Assembly: GCA_023266055.1 (NCBI GenBank)
Contig: JAHFRW010000025.1
Span: forward strand, 1-38,371
Direction of reading: 5' to 3'
Origin: Gammaproteobacteria bacterium
GTDB lineage: Bacteria > Pseudomonadota > Gammaproteobacteria > Ga0077554 > Ga007554
DNA length: 38,371 nucleotides
Shown: positions 7,513-15,077 of the stretch, piece by piece
Numbering within the stretch: the first letter of the stretch is position 1
Layout: every line of letters begins with the position of its first letter
Program-made: the position numbers and the translations under genes
Notes under the pieces: model-generated
Seen by the model: the letters and a program-made list of their open reading frames with translations, nothing else
Databases searched by the model: none
What the model was told of the DNA's origin: nothing

Positions 7513-7809
7513 CTAGGGCGCTGTGCGTTGTGCGGCCAGCGGCATGTACCAGATGTTCATGGCCTCAATGACCGCCCATTCCAGCATGATGCCCACATAA
7601 TAGTACCATTCCATATCAAAATAACGCAGTGATATCAACCACACTACATTCCACACATACATGAAATGTACCAGCGCCAGCAAAATTGGCAAGGCAATCA
7701 ATCGGGCGCCGCAATTTTTACACGAAATGGTTTGCCACAACCCTGTTTTGAACTTGTCACTCAATGGGATGCTTTGGGTCTGACAGCGGGGGCAGGTGAA
7801 ATGGTGCAT
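7513..7809 (-). CDS. small zinc-ribbon membrane protein, function unknown
   Basis: A 98-residue protein with an N-terminal four-cysteine zinc ribbon (CPRC...CKNC) followed by two hydrophobic segments (about residues 38-60 and 68-90). It should be a small inner-membrane protein with a cytoplasmic zinc knuckle. I do not recognise a characterised family. It lies immediately upstream of the kinase gene with a five-base gap, so the two are probably co-transcribed. Confidence 0.7.
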   Translation of the reverse strand: MHHFTCPRCQTQSIPLSDKFKTGLWQTISCKNCGARLIALPILLALVHFMYVWNVVWLISLRYFDMEWYYYVGIMLEWAVIEAMNIWYMPLAAQRTAP

Positions 7810-7950
7810 TACGTATGCCTTTTTATTTAACGTGTGAACACTATGTTTCTACCATAAATTTAGAGCGCGCGTCTATTCATGTGTACATATCGTGTCAGGT
7901 GCCCGGTGGTAATAAGTTGTCTGATGCAGGTTTAATAGTTCCTTATTAAG

Positions 7951-8040
7951 GCGCCCGTAAGCATGAAAAATGGTTGCTCCCACCCGGAAGTCTGAAATGA
8001 GACATTGTCGGGCCGTAAGGTGGGGTATCTGTTAATCGGT
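7951..8040 (+). promoter_or_regulatory. possible structured 5' leader of the exported-protein gene
   Basis: CCCACC (7979-7984) can pair with GGTGGG (8019-8024), enclosing a second helix in which GTCT (7990-7993) pairs with AGAC and CCG with CGG. The short motifs GCCCGTAAG and GGCCGTAAG frame the structure. It ends about 20 bases before the ribosome-binding site of the next gene. It matches no riboswitch class I know, so this is only a folding observation. Confidence 0.3.
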
Positions 8041-8060
8041 TATTACAAGGAGATATGACC

Positions 8061-8642
8061 ATGAAACAAACTATTATTGCATCTGTTTTGTTGATGGGAG
8101 TGACTGCCCCTGCAATGGCGGTTCCGCCACATTTACCTTCCGTATATTCGGGCGGGAATCTTTGGACAATTACAGCTTACGATGATTCTGCTTCGGCGCA
8201 CACGCAATGGGCTACGCAGGGTATTTGCTTTCTTCCCCCGGCTGTCGTGGGTACGCATGAGCGCGGCTCCTGGTATTCGGTGAGCTTCCCTGATTGGAAC
8301 GGTACCTATAGCCAGGAAGGCGATCAGGTGTTTATTTATGGTGATTACGCCAAGGATGTGGGGCATGATGGTATACAAATTAGTATTGATGCCGCCCGTA
8401 CTGCCAGCGGTCATTGGAAAGAGTGGCGTGAAAATGGTGCTTTTGGGATCACCATTGGATTCGCGAACACCACCCTGCAACGTGTGGGCAGATGCCGATC
8501 CGTTACTGCAACAGAGCTGCCGACGCTTGAGATAGCGCCTCGTTATCTGTCAGATGGCAAGGAAGCACAATTTCCAGCCGAGCCTAACCAGCGTCCATTT
8601 GACTTGCAGGCATCACCTTACGTGCTGGAACTCTTTAAATAA
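8061..8642 (+). CDS. exported protein of unknown function
   Basis: A 193-residue protein with a clear Sec signal peptide (MKQTIIASVLLMGVTAPAMA, likely cleaved after AMA). The mature part is rich in Trp, Tyr and Gly, and the WTITAYDDSASAHTQWATQ segment is followed by two cysteines (GICFLP and GRCRSV). I do not recognise the family. ATG 8061 is preferred over ATG 8055 because AAGGAG (8047-8052) is eight bases from the former and only two from the latter. It is a single-gene unit, closed by a strong terminator at 8677. Confidence 0.75.
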   Translation: MKQTIIASVLLMGVTAPAMAVPPHLPSVYSGGNLWTITAYDDSASAHTQWATQGICFLPPAVVGTHERGSWYSVSFPDWNGTYSQEGDQVFIYGDYAKDVGHDGIQISIDAARTASGHWKEWRENGAFGITIGFANTTLQRVGRCRSVTATELPTLEIAPRYLSDGKEAQFPAEPNQRPFDLQASPYVLELFK

Positions 8643-8676
8643 CCTGAAATCACGACAAGACGCGCGTGTAGCTTTT

Positions 8677-8720
8677 CCGGCTCTGATCCGTACATGTACG
8701 GATCAGAGCCGGGCATTTTT
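8677..8720 (+). terminator. rho-independent terminator with a 36-bp perfect palindrome
   Basis: Bases 8677-8712 form a perfect 36-base palindrome (CCGGCTCTGATCC at the outer arm, GTACATGTAC at the centre), followed by GCATTTTT. It sits 35 bases after the stop of the exported-protein gene. The T tract is on the plus strand only. Confidence 0.85.
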
Positions 8721-8872
8721 CTGGATATCGGTCCGCCCCATCCTCTTTAAACATCATTAAAATCAATGATATTATCTCTATGGCGGCTGATCAGAGCCGA
8801 TAGAAAATGCTCGTGGCCCGGAGTTTGGTATCATAGGGCGATGATTTTTGTAGATATGTGTGGAGCAAAGAA

Positions 8873-9433
8873 ATGAAGGCGGTACATCGAAGACTGTTGT
8901 CCATGGGTGTGCTGATGGCGGGGGTGGTAACGCTGATCATCGTGGTGGGTGGTGATAAAAACACACCGTTAATGAACGCCATACTGGATGAGGACGTTGC
9001 AGGCATCAAACAGATGCTGGTGCAGAATGTGGATGTTAATGCACGTAACAAGTATGATTGGACGGCATTGCCGCATGCGGCGAGAATAGGCAATCTGGAG
9101 ATAGTCAATCTGCTGCTGGCGCGTGGCGCACAGGTTAATGTGCAGGATAACACCGGCACTACGCCGTTAATGCGCGCCGCACTCAAGGATCAAGCGTCTA
9201 TTATCAGGGTGTTTTTAGCACACGGTGCGAAAATTGATGCGCAGGATAATGCCGGATATACCGCGCTGCACTGGGCATCCATGAAAAATAAACTTAATGC
9301 GGTAAAGGAACTGCTGGCGGCGAATGCGAGTACGGCCCTCAGGAACAAGGAAGGCAGCACGGCGCTGATGCTGGCACTGGGAGAACATAATGCGGACATT
9401 GCAAATCTGTTGCTGGCTGCGGAGCGTAAATAA
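8873..9433 (+). CDS. membrane-anchored ankyrin-repeat protein
   Basis: A 186-residue protein with an N-terminal hydrophobic segment (LLSMGVLMAGVVTLIIVVGG), either an uncleaved anchor or a signal, followed by about four ankyrin repeats (NTPLMNAILDEDVAGIKQML, TALPHAARIGNLEIVNLLL, TPLMRAALKDQASIIRVFL, TALHWASMKNKLNAVKELL and a final partial one). Ankyrin repeats bind proteins, here most likely in the periplasm. ATG 8873 is chosen because GGAG lies seven bases upstream; GTG 8858 is in frame but lacks such a site. First gene of a tight three-gene operon: its stop is immediately followed by the next ATG. Confidence 0.82.
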   Translation: MKAVHRRLLSMGVLMAGVVTLIIVVGGDKNTPLMNAILDEDVAGIKQMLVQNVDVNARNKYDWTALPHAARIGNLEIVNLLLARGAQVNVQDNTGTTPLMRAALKDQASIIRVFLAHGAKIDAQDNAGYTALHWASMKNKLNAVKELLAANASTALRNKEGSTALMLALGEHNADIANLLLAAERK

Positions 9434-9862
9434 ATGACGGTGTATCGGTTTTTCAAAATGGTATGCATGGCCGGTGTGCTGTTGAGTACAGTAGCATGTG
9501 GTAGCCATGCGCATGAAGCCGCTCCATTGGGTGACAAGGCGGCGCTGGAGAAGCTCGCCAAGGCGTATCGAATGGTTGAGGAAAGTCAGCAGATGGACAG
9601 TTCACCCATGAGCCTTGTACCAGACAAGCGTAAAAAATTCATAGAAATGGTATTTGAAAAGGCCGAATATAATTATTCCGCGACGTTGCACAGTCTGGCC
9701 GAAGGCATGACCGGAAACACATTGAAGGTGATTGACCAGAACATCAAGGATCTGGCAGAGCTGCTGCTGCTGCCACATCGCGGTAGCGCAGTTGCAATGG
9801 AAGACCTATACAGCACCCAAGAATTGCAGGACATACGGGCTATTGAAAGCCGATTGAAATAA
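9434..9862 (+). CDS. putative lipoprotein, function unknown
   Basis: A 142-residue protein with a lipoprotein signal: a hydrophobic segment ending LLSTVAC, so the lipidated cysteine is Cys22. The mature part is mostly helical and charged (KAYRMVEESQQM, DKRKKFIEMVFEKAEYN, DQNIKDLAELLLLPH), with no recognised domain. Its ATG directly follows the stop codon of the ankyrin gene (TAAATG), showing translational coupling. It probably works with the ankyrin protein and the downstream FGE-like protein in the cell envelope. Confidence 0.72.
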   Translation: MTVYRFFKMVCMAGVLLSTVACGSHAHEAAPLGDKAALEKLAKAYRMVEESQQMDSSPMSLVPDKRKKFIEMVFEKAEYNYSATLHSLAEGMTGNTLKVIDQNIKDLAELLLLPHRGSAVAMEDLYSTQELQDIRAIESRLK

Positions 9863-9873
9863 GGCACAATCCC

Positions 9874-10854
9874 TTGTCAATGTTAAAAACACGTGTTCAA
9901 TTTTGGGTGGCGCTGGCGTTTATTTCCGCAGGTATTTTCCCGGCATGTCAGAATGTTTTTGCCGCGTCTGCCGGGAAGAGTCATCCTCCCCCCGGCATGC
10001 TGTTGATTCCTGGTGGAGAGTTCATCATGGGCAGCAATAAAACCGACAAGGCTAACAAGGCCAAGGAATTTGGCCTGTCCAAGCCCTGGTATCTTGATGA
10101 GCATCCACAACGCAAAATACGCCTGCCGGATTTTTTTATGGACACCTACGAGGTGACCAATGCCCAGTACCGTGAGTTTGTCATCAAGACCAATTATTGG
10201 TTGCCCACGCAATGGGAAAAAAATGGCTATCTTTTGACGCGTGAAATTCTTGAATCGGCAGATGTTGCCAAATTAAGAAGCTTTGTGACCGAGACATTGC
10301 AGCTGGATCTGGATGCGCGCACCTTGAGCAAAGAAGCGCTGATTACCACGATCGAAAAGCGTCAGACCGTTCTTGATCATTATCCCGTCACGGGCGTGAC
10401 CTGGCCGAATGCCCGTGATTACTGTGCCTGGGTAAAGAAGCGCCTGCCGACCGAGGCGGAGTGGGAAAAAGCGGCCCGCGGCCCGCATGGACAGGAGTTT
10501 CCCTGGGGTAGCGACTGGAATCCCGCTAAACTAAATGCGGCAAGTGCCGATAACTGGGGAGACGGGGTTTCTCCGGTGGGCGCTTATCCGCAAGGAAAGT
10601 CACCCTATGGAATTTTTGATATGGCGGGCAATGCCATGGAATGGGTGCAGGACGACTACCAGCCTTATCCAGGCGCTACCTACAAAAGCGCAGCCTTCAC
10701 AAAACAGCCCAGTAAAGTTGTTCGGGGGGGGGGCTGGGGTGGCATCGGTCACTACGTGATTGGCCATTTTTACCGGGGAGCCTACCGGTTTTATCTGGCG
10801 CCGCATTCAGCTTTCAGTGATCTGGGCTTTCGCTGTGCGCAAGACCCGCGCTAA
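9874..10854 (+). CDS. exported formylglycine-generating-enzyme-like (SUMF1/FGE fold) protein
   Basis: A 326-residue protein with an N-terminal signal peptide (about 1-31) and one FGE-sulfatase domain. The hallmarks are MLLIPGGEFIMGS, FFMDTYEVTNAQYREF, PVTGVTWPNARDYCAWV, RLPTEAEWEKAARG, NAMEWVQDDY, VVRGGGWGG and GFRCA at the end. The oxidising cysteine pair of true sulfatase activators is not evident, so a C-type-lectin-like or other exported role is more likely than sulfatase maturation. The start is TTG 9874 or ATG 9880. It is eleven bases behind the lipoprotein gene. The RGGGW codons contain a run of ten G (10724-10733), an unusual slippage-prone tract. Confidence 0.82.
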   Translation: MSMLKTRVQFWVALAFISAGIFPACQNVFAASAGKSHPPPGMLLIPGGEFIMGSNKTDKANKAKEFGLSKPWYLDEHPQRKIRLPDFFMDTYEVTNAQYREFVIKTNYWLPTQWEKNGYLLTREILESADVAKLRSFVTETLQLDLDARTLSKEALITTIEKRQTVLDHYPVTGVTWPNARDYCAWVKKRLPTEAEWEKAARGPHGQEFPWGSDWNPAKLNAASADNWGDGVSPVGAYPQGKSPYGIFDMAGNAMEWVQDDYQPYPGATYKSAAFTKQPSKVVRGGGWGGIGHYVIGHFYRGAYRFYLAPHSAFSDLGFRCAQDPR

Positions 10855-10889
10855 ATTTTCCTGGAACATCTTGTAAAAAAAGCGGTTTT

Positions 10890-10924
10890 CGGCACATGCT
10901 TGCCCGTGTTGCCGGGTCATTTTT
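10890..10924 (+). terminator. probable terminator of the ankyrin/lipoprotein/FGE operon
   Basis: CGGCAC (10890-10895) pairs with GTTGCCG (10908-10914) with one bulged base, followed after four bases by CATTTTT. The position is 36 bases after the FGE-like stop codon. The stem is imperfect, so confidence is moderate. Confidence 0.45.
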
Positions 10925-10977
10925 GATACAATTGTCGTCAGTCGCGGGGTGATAGATTGCCATGCCCACGAGTGAAA

Positions 10978-11023
10978 AGTGACCTCTGTCACTCTCATGG
11001 GCCGTGAAATTTGATAGTATAAT
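10978..11023 (+). promoter_or_regulatory. possible moeB promoter with an adjacent inverted repeat
   Basis: A consensus TATAAT lies at 11018-11023, 40 bases before the moeB start. No good -35 hexamer is present at 16-18 bases. Instead AGTGAC (10978-10983) and GTCACT (10988-10993) form an inverted repeat with a four-base spacer just upstream, the place where an activator would bind. The regulatory role is inferred only from position. Confidence 0.4.
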
Positions 11024-11062
11024 CAAAATGCTGGTTTAATATGGTTTGCTGGGAGGCTCATT

Positions 11063-12232
11063 ATGAAAGCAAAAGATCGTCGTCTGGATGAAATTAGGGC
11101 GTTGATCCCCGAAATCATGCCCGAAGACGCCTTGGCACTGCAAAACACGGGCGCGCTATTAATTGATGTGCGTGAAGCAGATGAAATTGCTGCTGGCAGT
11201 CCCAAGCAGGCGCTGCGTATGGGGCGTGGTTTTTTAGAGCTGCGCATTGAAGATAGCGTGGAAGACAAATCACGCACCCTGCTCACCCTGTGTGCGGGCG
11301 GTGTACGCTCCCTGTTTGCTGCCGAGGCATTGCGCAACATGGGCTACACCGATGTACGTTCGGTGACAGGTGGGTTTAATCGCTGGAAAAATCAGGGCCT
11401 GCCCTTTGAAGTGCCGTTGACGCTGGATGCCGATGCGCGCGAGCGCTACTCACGCCATTTGTTATTGCCGGAAGTCGGTGAGTCCGGGCAGGTTAAGCTA
11501 ATGGGCAGCAAGGTATTATTGATTGGCGCGGGTGGCCTGGGTTCACCCGCTGCCTATTATCTGGCGGCGGCCGGTGTCGGCACAGTGGGTGTCGTCGATC
11601 ATGACGTGGTGGATCGCAGCAATCTACAGCGACAGATCTTGCACACCGAAGCGCGGGTCGGCATGCCCAAGGTGGATTCGGCGCGTGAGACACTTGAAGC
11701 CTTGAACCCCAAAATCAAAGTGGTGGGTTATCAGACCCATCTTAGTGCTGACAACGTTGAAGACATTCTTTCCGGTTACGACGTCATTGTGGATGGCACC
11801 GATAATCTGCCCACGCGATACCTGATTAACGATGTTTGCGTCAAGCTGGGTCTGCCGAATGTTCACGCGGCAGTGTATCGCTTCGAAGGCCAGATCACCG
11901 TATTCTGGCCGGGCTATGAAAAGCATCGGGGCGGATGTTATCGCTGCATGTTTCCCGAGCCGCCGCCTGCGGAAATGGCGCCCTCCTGTTCCGAGATTGG
12001 CGTGCTGGGTGTCATGCCCGGCGTCATAGGGGTATTGCAAGCGGTTGAGGCCATCAAGATATTGCTGAGCATCGGTGAACCGCTGGTAGGTAAAATGTTG
12101 TACTACGATGCGTTGCGCGCCAACTTCACTGAATTTAAACTCAAACGTAATCCGCAGTGCCGCTACTGCGGCGATGATGCGCATATCACCGGCTATGTTG
12201 ATTATGCGCAAGTGTGTGCCACCACACCATGA
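11063..12232 (+). CDS. moeB: rhodanese-MoeB/ThiF fusion (sulfur-carrier adenylyltransferase)
   Basis: A 389-residue protein. Residues about 16-118 are a rhodanese domain with active-site Cys77 in LTLCAGGVRS. Residues about 125-385 are an E1-like adenylyltransferase with the ATP loop GAGGLG (155-160), the DVVDRSNLQRQ segment, VDGTDNLPTRYLIND, and two CxxC zinc pairs (CYRC and CRYC). MoeB/ThiF enzymes adenylate the C-terminal Gly of MoaD or ThiS; the rhodanese half could supply the sulfane sulfur. In MOCS3-type proteins the rhodanese is at the C terminus, so this is the reversed order. GGGAGG sits six bases before the ATG. The HDOD gene follows 24 bases later. Confidence 0.88.
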   Translation: MKAKDRRLDEIRALIPEIMPEDALALQNTGALLIDVREADEIAAGSPKQALRMGRGFLELRIEDSVEDKSRTLLTLCAGGVRSLFAAEALRNMGYTDVRSVTGGFNRWKNQGLPFEVPLTLDADARERYSRHLLLPEVGESGQVKLMGSKVLLIGAGGLGSPAAYYLAAAGVGTVGVVDHDVVDRSNLQRQILHTEARVGMPKVDSARETLEALNPKIKVVGYQTHLSADNVEDILSGYDVIVDGTDNLPTRYLINDVCVKLGLPNVHAAVYRFEGQITVFWPGYEKHRGGCYRCMFPEPPPAEMAPSCSEIGVLGVMPGVIGVLQAVEAIKILLSIGEPLVGKMLYYDALRANFTEFKLKRNPQCRYCGDDAHITGYVDYAQVCATTP

Positions 12233-12256
12233 TCCCCTGAACATGACGGGATAGAT

Positions 12257-13630
12257 ATGGCGATTGCATACACGCTGAAGCAATATCTGGACGGTAATCG
12301 GATCGCCTATACCGTTGTGGATCTTCCGCCTGTGGCATCGCTGGTCAGAATTACGGAAATAACAGGCATCGCGCCGGAGTCTTTGGTACAGGCCATTGCC
12401 TTGAAAGACAGTCTTGGCCTGGTCATGGCCATTATTCCAGTCACTCATAGCATCGATATCGATTCCGTATCCAGATTGTTGCATCGCAAGCTGGTATTCG
12501 CGACCGAGGCGCAGATCACGGCCGTGTTTCACGATTGCGCGCTCGGCTTTGTGCCTGCAATAGGTGAGCCTTACGGTGTAAGAACCATGCTTGATGACAG
12601 CCTGCTGCAAGCAGCGGATGATATTTATTTTGCGGCGGGCAATAACGCGCACCTGATTCAGGTCAACAGAAAAATTTTTCATGTAATGCAGCGCAATGCC
12701 TGGTTGGGTGGTAATTTTTCGTGCCGCAATGAGGCCGAGAAAAAAACATCCATGGTTTCGGGTGGTGATGAAAAAGAAAATATGCAGCAATGCATCGAGC
12801 GCATGGGTTTGTTGCCACCGTTGCCGGAGATGGCGCGCAAAATCATCCGGCTCAGTGCCAGCCCTGGCGCGGGCGCAGATGAACTTGCGCGGCTTGTGGA
12901 GCTTGACCCCAGCCTGGCCGCGCAAGTAATGCGCTATGCCAATTCACCGTTTTTCGGTTATCAGGGTCGGGTCGACTCTGTGAGTGTCGCCATCTCGCGC
13001 GTGCTGGGGTATGACATGTCCATGAATCTGGCGCTCGGTGTGGCGACCGCGAAACCCTTCAAGATTCCATTGAATGGCCCGTTGGGTCTGGCCGCATTCT
13101 GGCGTCATGCGGCTTACAGCGCCGCACTGATGCAGGCCTTGGGCAGAGCCATGCCTGATCCTGTGCGTCCCGGTGCCGGGCTCACTTTCCTGGCGGGCTT
13201 GCTGCATAATTTTGGGCACCTGTTGCAGGGCCATTTATTCAAGCGCGAGTTTCTGAAAATCAACGCTGCGATGGAAGAGTATCCGGAAAAATCGGTGATT
13301 TTGGTCGAGCAGGAAATTCTGGGTGCGGATCATTGTCAGGTGGGCGGATGGCTGATGAAAGCCTGGCGCCTGCCGGAAGAAATTGTGGTGACGGCATTTG
13401 AGCACCATAATGAACACTACACGGGTCCGCATGCGGTGTATGTCTATTTAGCGCTGGTTGCAGATCGCATGCTTAAAACGCATGGTATTGGTGATTCCGA
13501 GAGCCATGATATACCTTCGGCAATTCTCGAAGCGCTCAGGCTTGATGAGGTTCAGGTCATCATGGTGATGAATCGGTTACTGGAAGGAAGTGATGGATTG
13601 AATGTCATGGCGAAACAATTGGCGGCCTGA
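12257..13630 (+). CDS. YbaK/ProX-like domain fused to an HDOD domain
   Basis: A 457-residue two-domain protein. Residues about 1-155 resemble the YbaK/aminoacyl-tRNA editing fold (DGNRIAYTVVDLPP, VQAIALKDSLGLVMAIIPVTH, GEPYGVRTMLDDSLL). Residues about 180-455 form an HDOD domain (LPPLPEMARKIIRL, LVELDPSLAAQVMRYANSPFF, FLAGLLHNFGHLLQGHLF, TAFEHHNEHY). HDOD proteins are non-catalytic HD relatives used in signalling; here the HD-like pair reads HN rather than HD, consistent with loss of phosphohydrolase activity. Such a fusion suggests a signalling role for the YbaK part. It follows moeB closely and converges on the hydrolase gene at 13679. Confidence 0.82.
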   Translation: MAIAYTLKQYLDGNRIAYTVVDLPPVASLVRITEITGIAPESLVQAIALKDSLGLVMAIIPVTHSIDIDSVSRLLHRKLVFATEAQITAVFHDCALGFVPAIGEPYGVRTMLDDSLLQAADDIYFAAGNNAHLIQVNRKIFHVMQRNAWLGGNFSCRNEAEKKTSMVSGGDEKENMQQCIERMGLLPPLPEMARKIIRLSASPGAGADELARLVELDPSLAAQVMRYANSPFFGYQGRVDSVSVAISRVLGYDMSMNLALGVATAKPFKIPLNGPLGLAAFWRHAAYSAALMQALGRAMPDPVRPGAGLTFLAGLLHNFGHLLQGHLFKREFLKINAAMEEYPEKSVILVEQEILGADHCQVGGWLMKAWRLPEEIVVTAFEHHNEHYTGPHAVYVYLALVADRMLKTHGIGDSESHDIPSAILEALRLDEVQVIMVMNRLLEGSDGLNVMAKQLAA

Positions 13631-13678
13631 TGTTGAGGGCTGCGAATTTGTTGGTGTTGCCCACCTGTGATCAGCAGT

Positions 13679-14374
13679 TCAGCTATTGGTCAGTGCCTGC
13701 CTAAGCGTCCCGCTCAGATTATTCAGTTGGCCATGAAAGAAATGATCGACATCATTCATGCAGATTACCTGCGGCGTGCGTGGTGCGTCCGTCATTGCTC
13801 CCAGTCGGGCCGCCCACGACAACACGTCATCACATGGCACAACTTCGTCCTGTTCGCCCTGAATCAGTAGCCAGGGACAATCCGGCGCGGTAACGGCGCT
13901 GACATCAAACATATTGACGGGCGGTGCTATCGTAATCAGACGCGCTACAGGTCGACGTTGAGCACCCAATAGAGCGATGTAGGCGCCAAACGAAAACCCT
14001 GCCAGCCACAGCGCATGATCAGGATAGGATTCGTTTACCCAATCAATGACGGCGAGTAAATCTTCCGTTTCTCCCGTGCCATGCGCATATTGTCCGGTGC
14101 TGGCTCCCACGCCACGAAAGTTAAAGCGTACCGTGCCAACGCCCAGATCATTCAGTGCGCGTGAAATAACATGCACCACCTTGTTGGTTAAAGTGCCACC
14201 GTAGAGCGGATGAGGGTGGCATATCACGCCAATCGCGCGCATCGCACCATTATCCAGCGGAAAGGCCGTAATGGCTTCCAGTTCACCTGCCGGGCCGGGC
14301 AGTGTCAGTGCGGTGCTGACGCACGGCAGGCTGGTCTCTGCTTCGTAGAAATGTCGATCCAGGGTGTGTCGCAT
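13679..14374 (-). CDS. alpha/beta hydrolase
   Basis: A 231-residue cytoplasmic alpha/beta hydrolase of the short dienelactone-hydrolase-like type. It has the oxyanion HPHPLYGGT motif, FNFRGVGASTG, nucleophile elbow GFSFGAYIA (Ser), acid residue in IQGEQDEVVP (Asp), and catalytic His in NDVDHFFHG. The substrate is unknown. The gene converges on the HDOD gene with a 48-base gap in which I see no clear terminator. Start ATG 14374 gives an N-terminal extension of about 25 residues before the conserved LPGPAGELEA. Confidence 0.82.
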   Translation of the reverse strand: MRHTLDRHFYEAETSLPCVSTALTLPGPAGELEAITAFPLDNGAMRAIGVICHPHPLYGGTLTNKVVHVISRALNDLGVGTVRFNFRGVGASTGQYAHGTGETEDLLAVIDWVNESYPDHALWLAGFSFGAYIALLGAQRRPVARLITIAPPVNMFDVSAVTAPDCPWLLIQGEQDEVVPCDDVLSWAARLGAMTDAPRTPQVICMNDVDHFFHGQLNNLSGTLRQALTNS

Positions 14375-14497
14375 TCAGGGGTGGATGGCTTGATCCGGGT
14401 GTTACCCGGCGGAGACACTGGCTGTTTTCATGCGTCAAAGTGTATCATACTGCTCAAACGGGTGCGGCGCTGCCGAGGATAAATTTTTTTATTTCTA

Positions 14498-14526
14498 TTG
14501 GCATTTTTGTAAAAAGGCACTAGAAT
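14498..14526 (+). promoter_or_regulatory. sigma-70 promoter of the Ala/Pro-rich lipoprotein gene
   Basis: TTGGCA (14498-14503) and TAGAAT (14521-14526) are 17 bases apart, both close to consensus. The start codon is 80 bases downstream, leaving a leader of about 70 bases. Confidence 0.72.
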
Positions 14527-14606
14527 ATGCGCCTTGATCGGTGTCTTCTGGTTTGAGCGCCGTGAAGCCGTAGACCTTTAAGTAACTTTATGAAATAGGA
14601 ACTAAC

Positions 14607-14825
14607 ATGAAATATCCAATTCTCCTTGCTTCTTTGTTGGCATTATCGTTATCCGCTTGTGGCAAGAAGGAAGAGCACGCAGCAGAGATGCCCGCGCCTG
14701 CTCCTGCTCCTGAAGCCGCCGCCCCTGCCCCTGCTATGCCTGCGCCTGAAGCAATGCCTGCTCCTGCTCCCGAAGCAATGCCTGCCCCTGCTGATGCCGC
14801 ACCTGCACCTGCGCCTGGCCACTAA
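14607..14825 (+). CDS. small Ala/Pro-rich lipoprotein
   Basis: A 72-residue protein with a lipoprotein signal (LLALSLSAC, lipidated Cys18) and a mature part of almost pure Ala, Pro, Glu and Met with repeats of the type MPAPAPEA. It is preceded by KKEEH after the cysteine. This is a low-complexity, probably extended envelope tether of unknown function. It has a strong promoter at 14498 and a strong hairpin terminator at 14850, so it is an independent, probably well-expressed gene. The repeats could vary in number between strains. Confidence 0.8.
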   Translation: MKYPILLASLLALSLSACGKKEEHAAEMPAPAPAPEAAAPAPAMPAPEAMPAPAPEAMPAPADAAPAPAPGH

Positions 14826-14849
14826 TAGAGCCTAGCAAAAAGTACGATG

Positions 14850-14880
14850 AAGAGGCTCCTGGCCAAGCCAGGAGCCTCTT
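14850..14880 (+). terminator. hairpin terminator after the Ala/Pro-rich lipoprotein gene
   Basis: AAGAGGCTCCTGGC (14850-14863) and its exact complement (14867-14880) form a 14-base-pair stem with a three-base loop. The following bases (GGTTGTG) are only weakly T-rich, so termination may depend on the stem strength. Confidence 0.75.
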
Positions 14881-15077
14881 GGTTGTGTGGGGTTGCACTC
14901 GGATACTGTCAAGAAATAAACATTGTATTTATTTCTTTAGTTGGCCGTTCCATCAGTATGTGTAATTTTTGTCTGTTTCGATGTTGTGTTGACAGAAAAG
15001 CGCTGCTTTTCATGACGGCCATCCGGGACACGCTGGGTCTATGTGCTGATTCATGAAGCATTTGATCCAGACAGATT

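Noticed and set aside
7921-8040. A cyclic-di-GMP, cobalamin or fluoride riboswitch
   Set aside because: None of the conserved core motifs of these classes is present; only generic helices can be drawn.
8752-8780. AT-rich inverted repeat ATCATT/AATGAT as a Fur box
   Set aside because: Match to the 19-base Fur consensus is weak and the downstream ankyrin operon gives no iron-related hint.
11624-12925. 433-residue minus-strand frame opposite moeB and the HDOD gene
   Set aside because: It covers two well-supported plus-strand genes and has no recognisable motif.
14680-14820. Ala/Pro repeat region as a CRISPR or tandem DNA repeat
   Set aside because: The repetition is at the protein level (low-complexity Ala/Pro codons) with no constant spacer pattern.
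14847-15056. 69-residue open frame after the Ala/Pro-rich lipoprotein gene
   Set aside because: It starts inside the terminator hairpin, has no ribosome-binding site and shows no recognisable domain.
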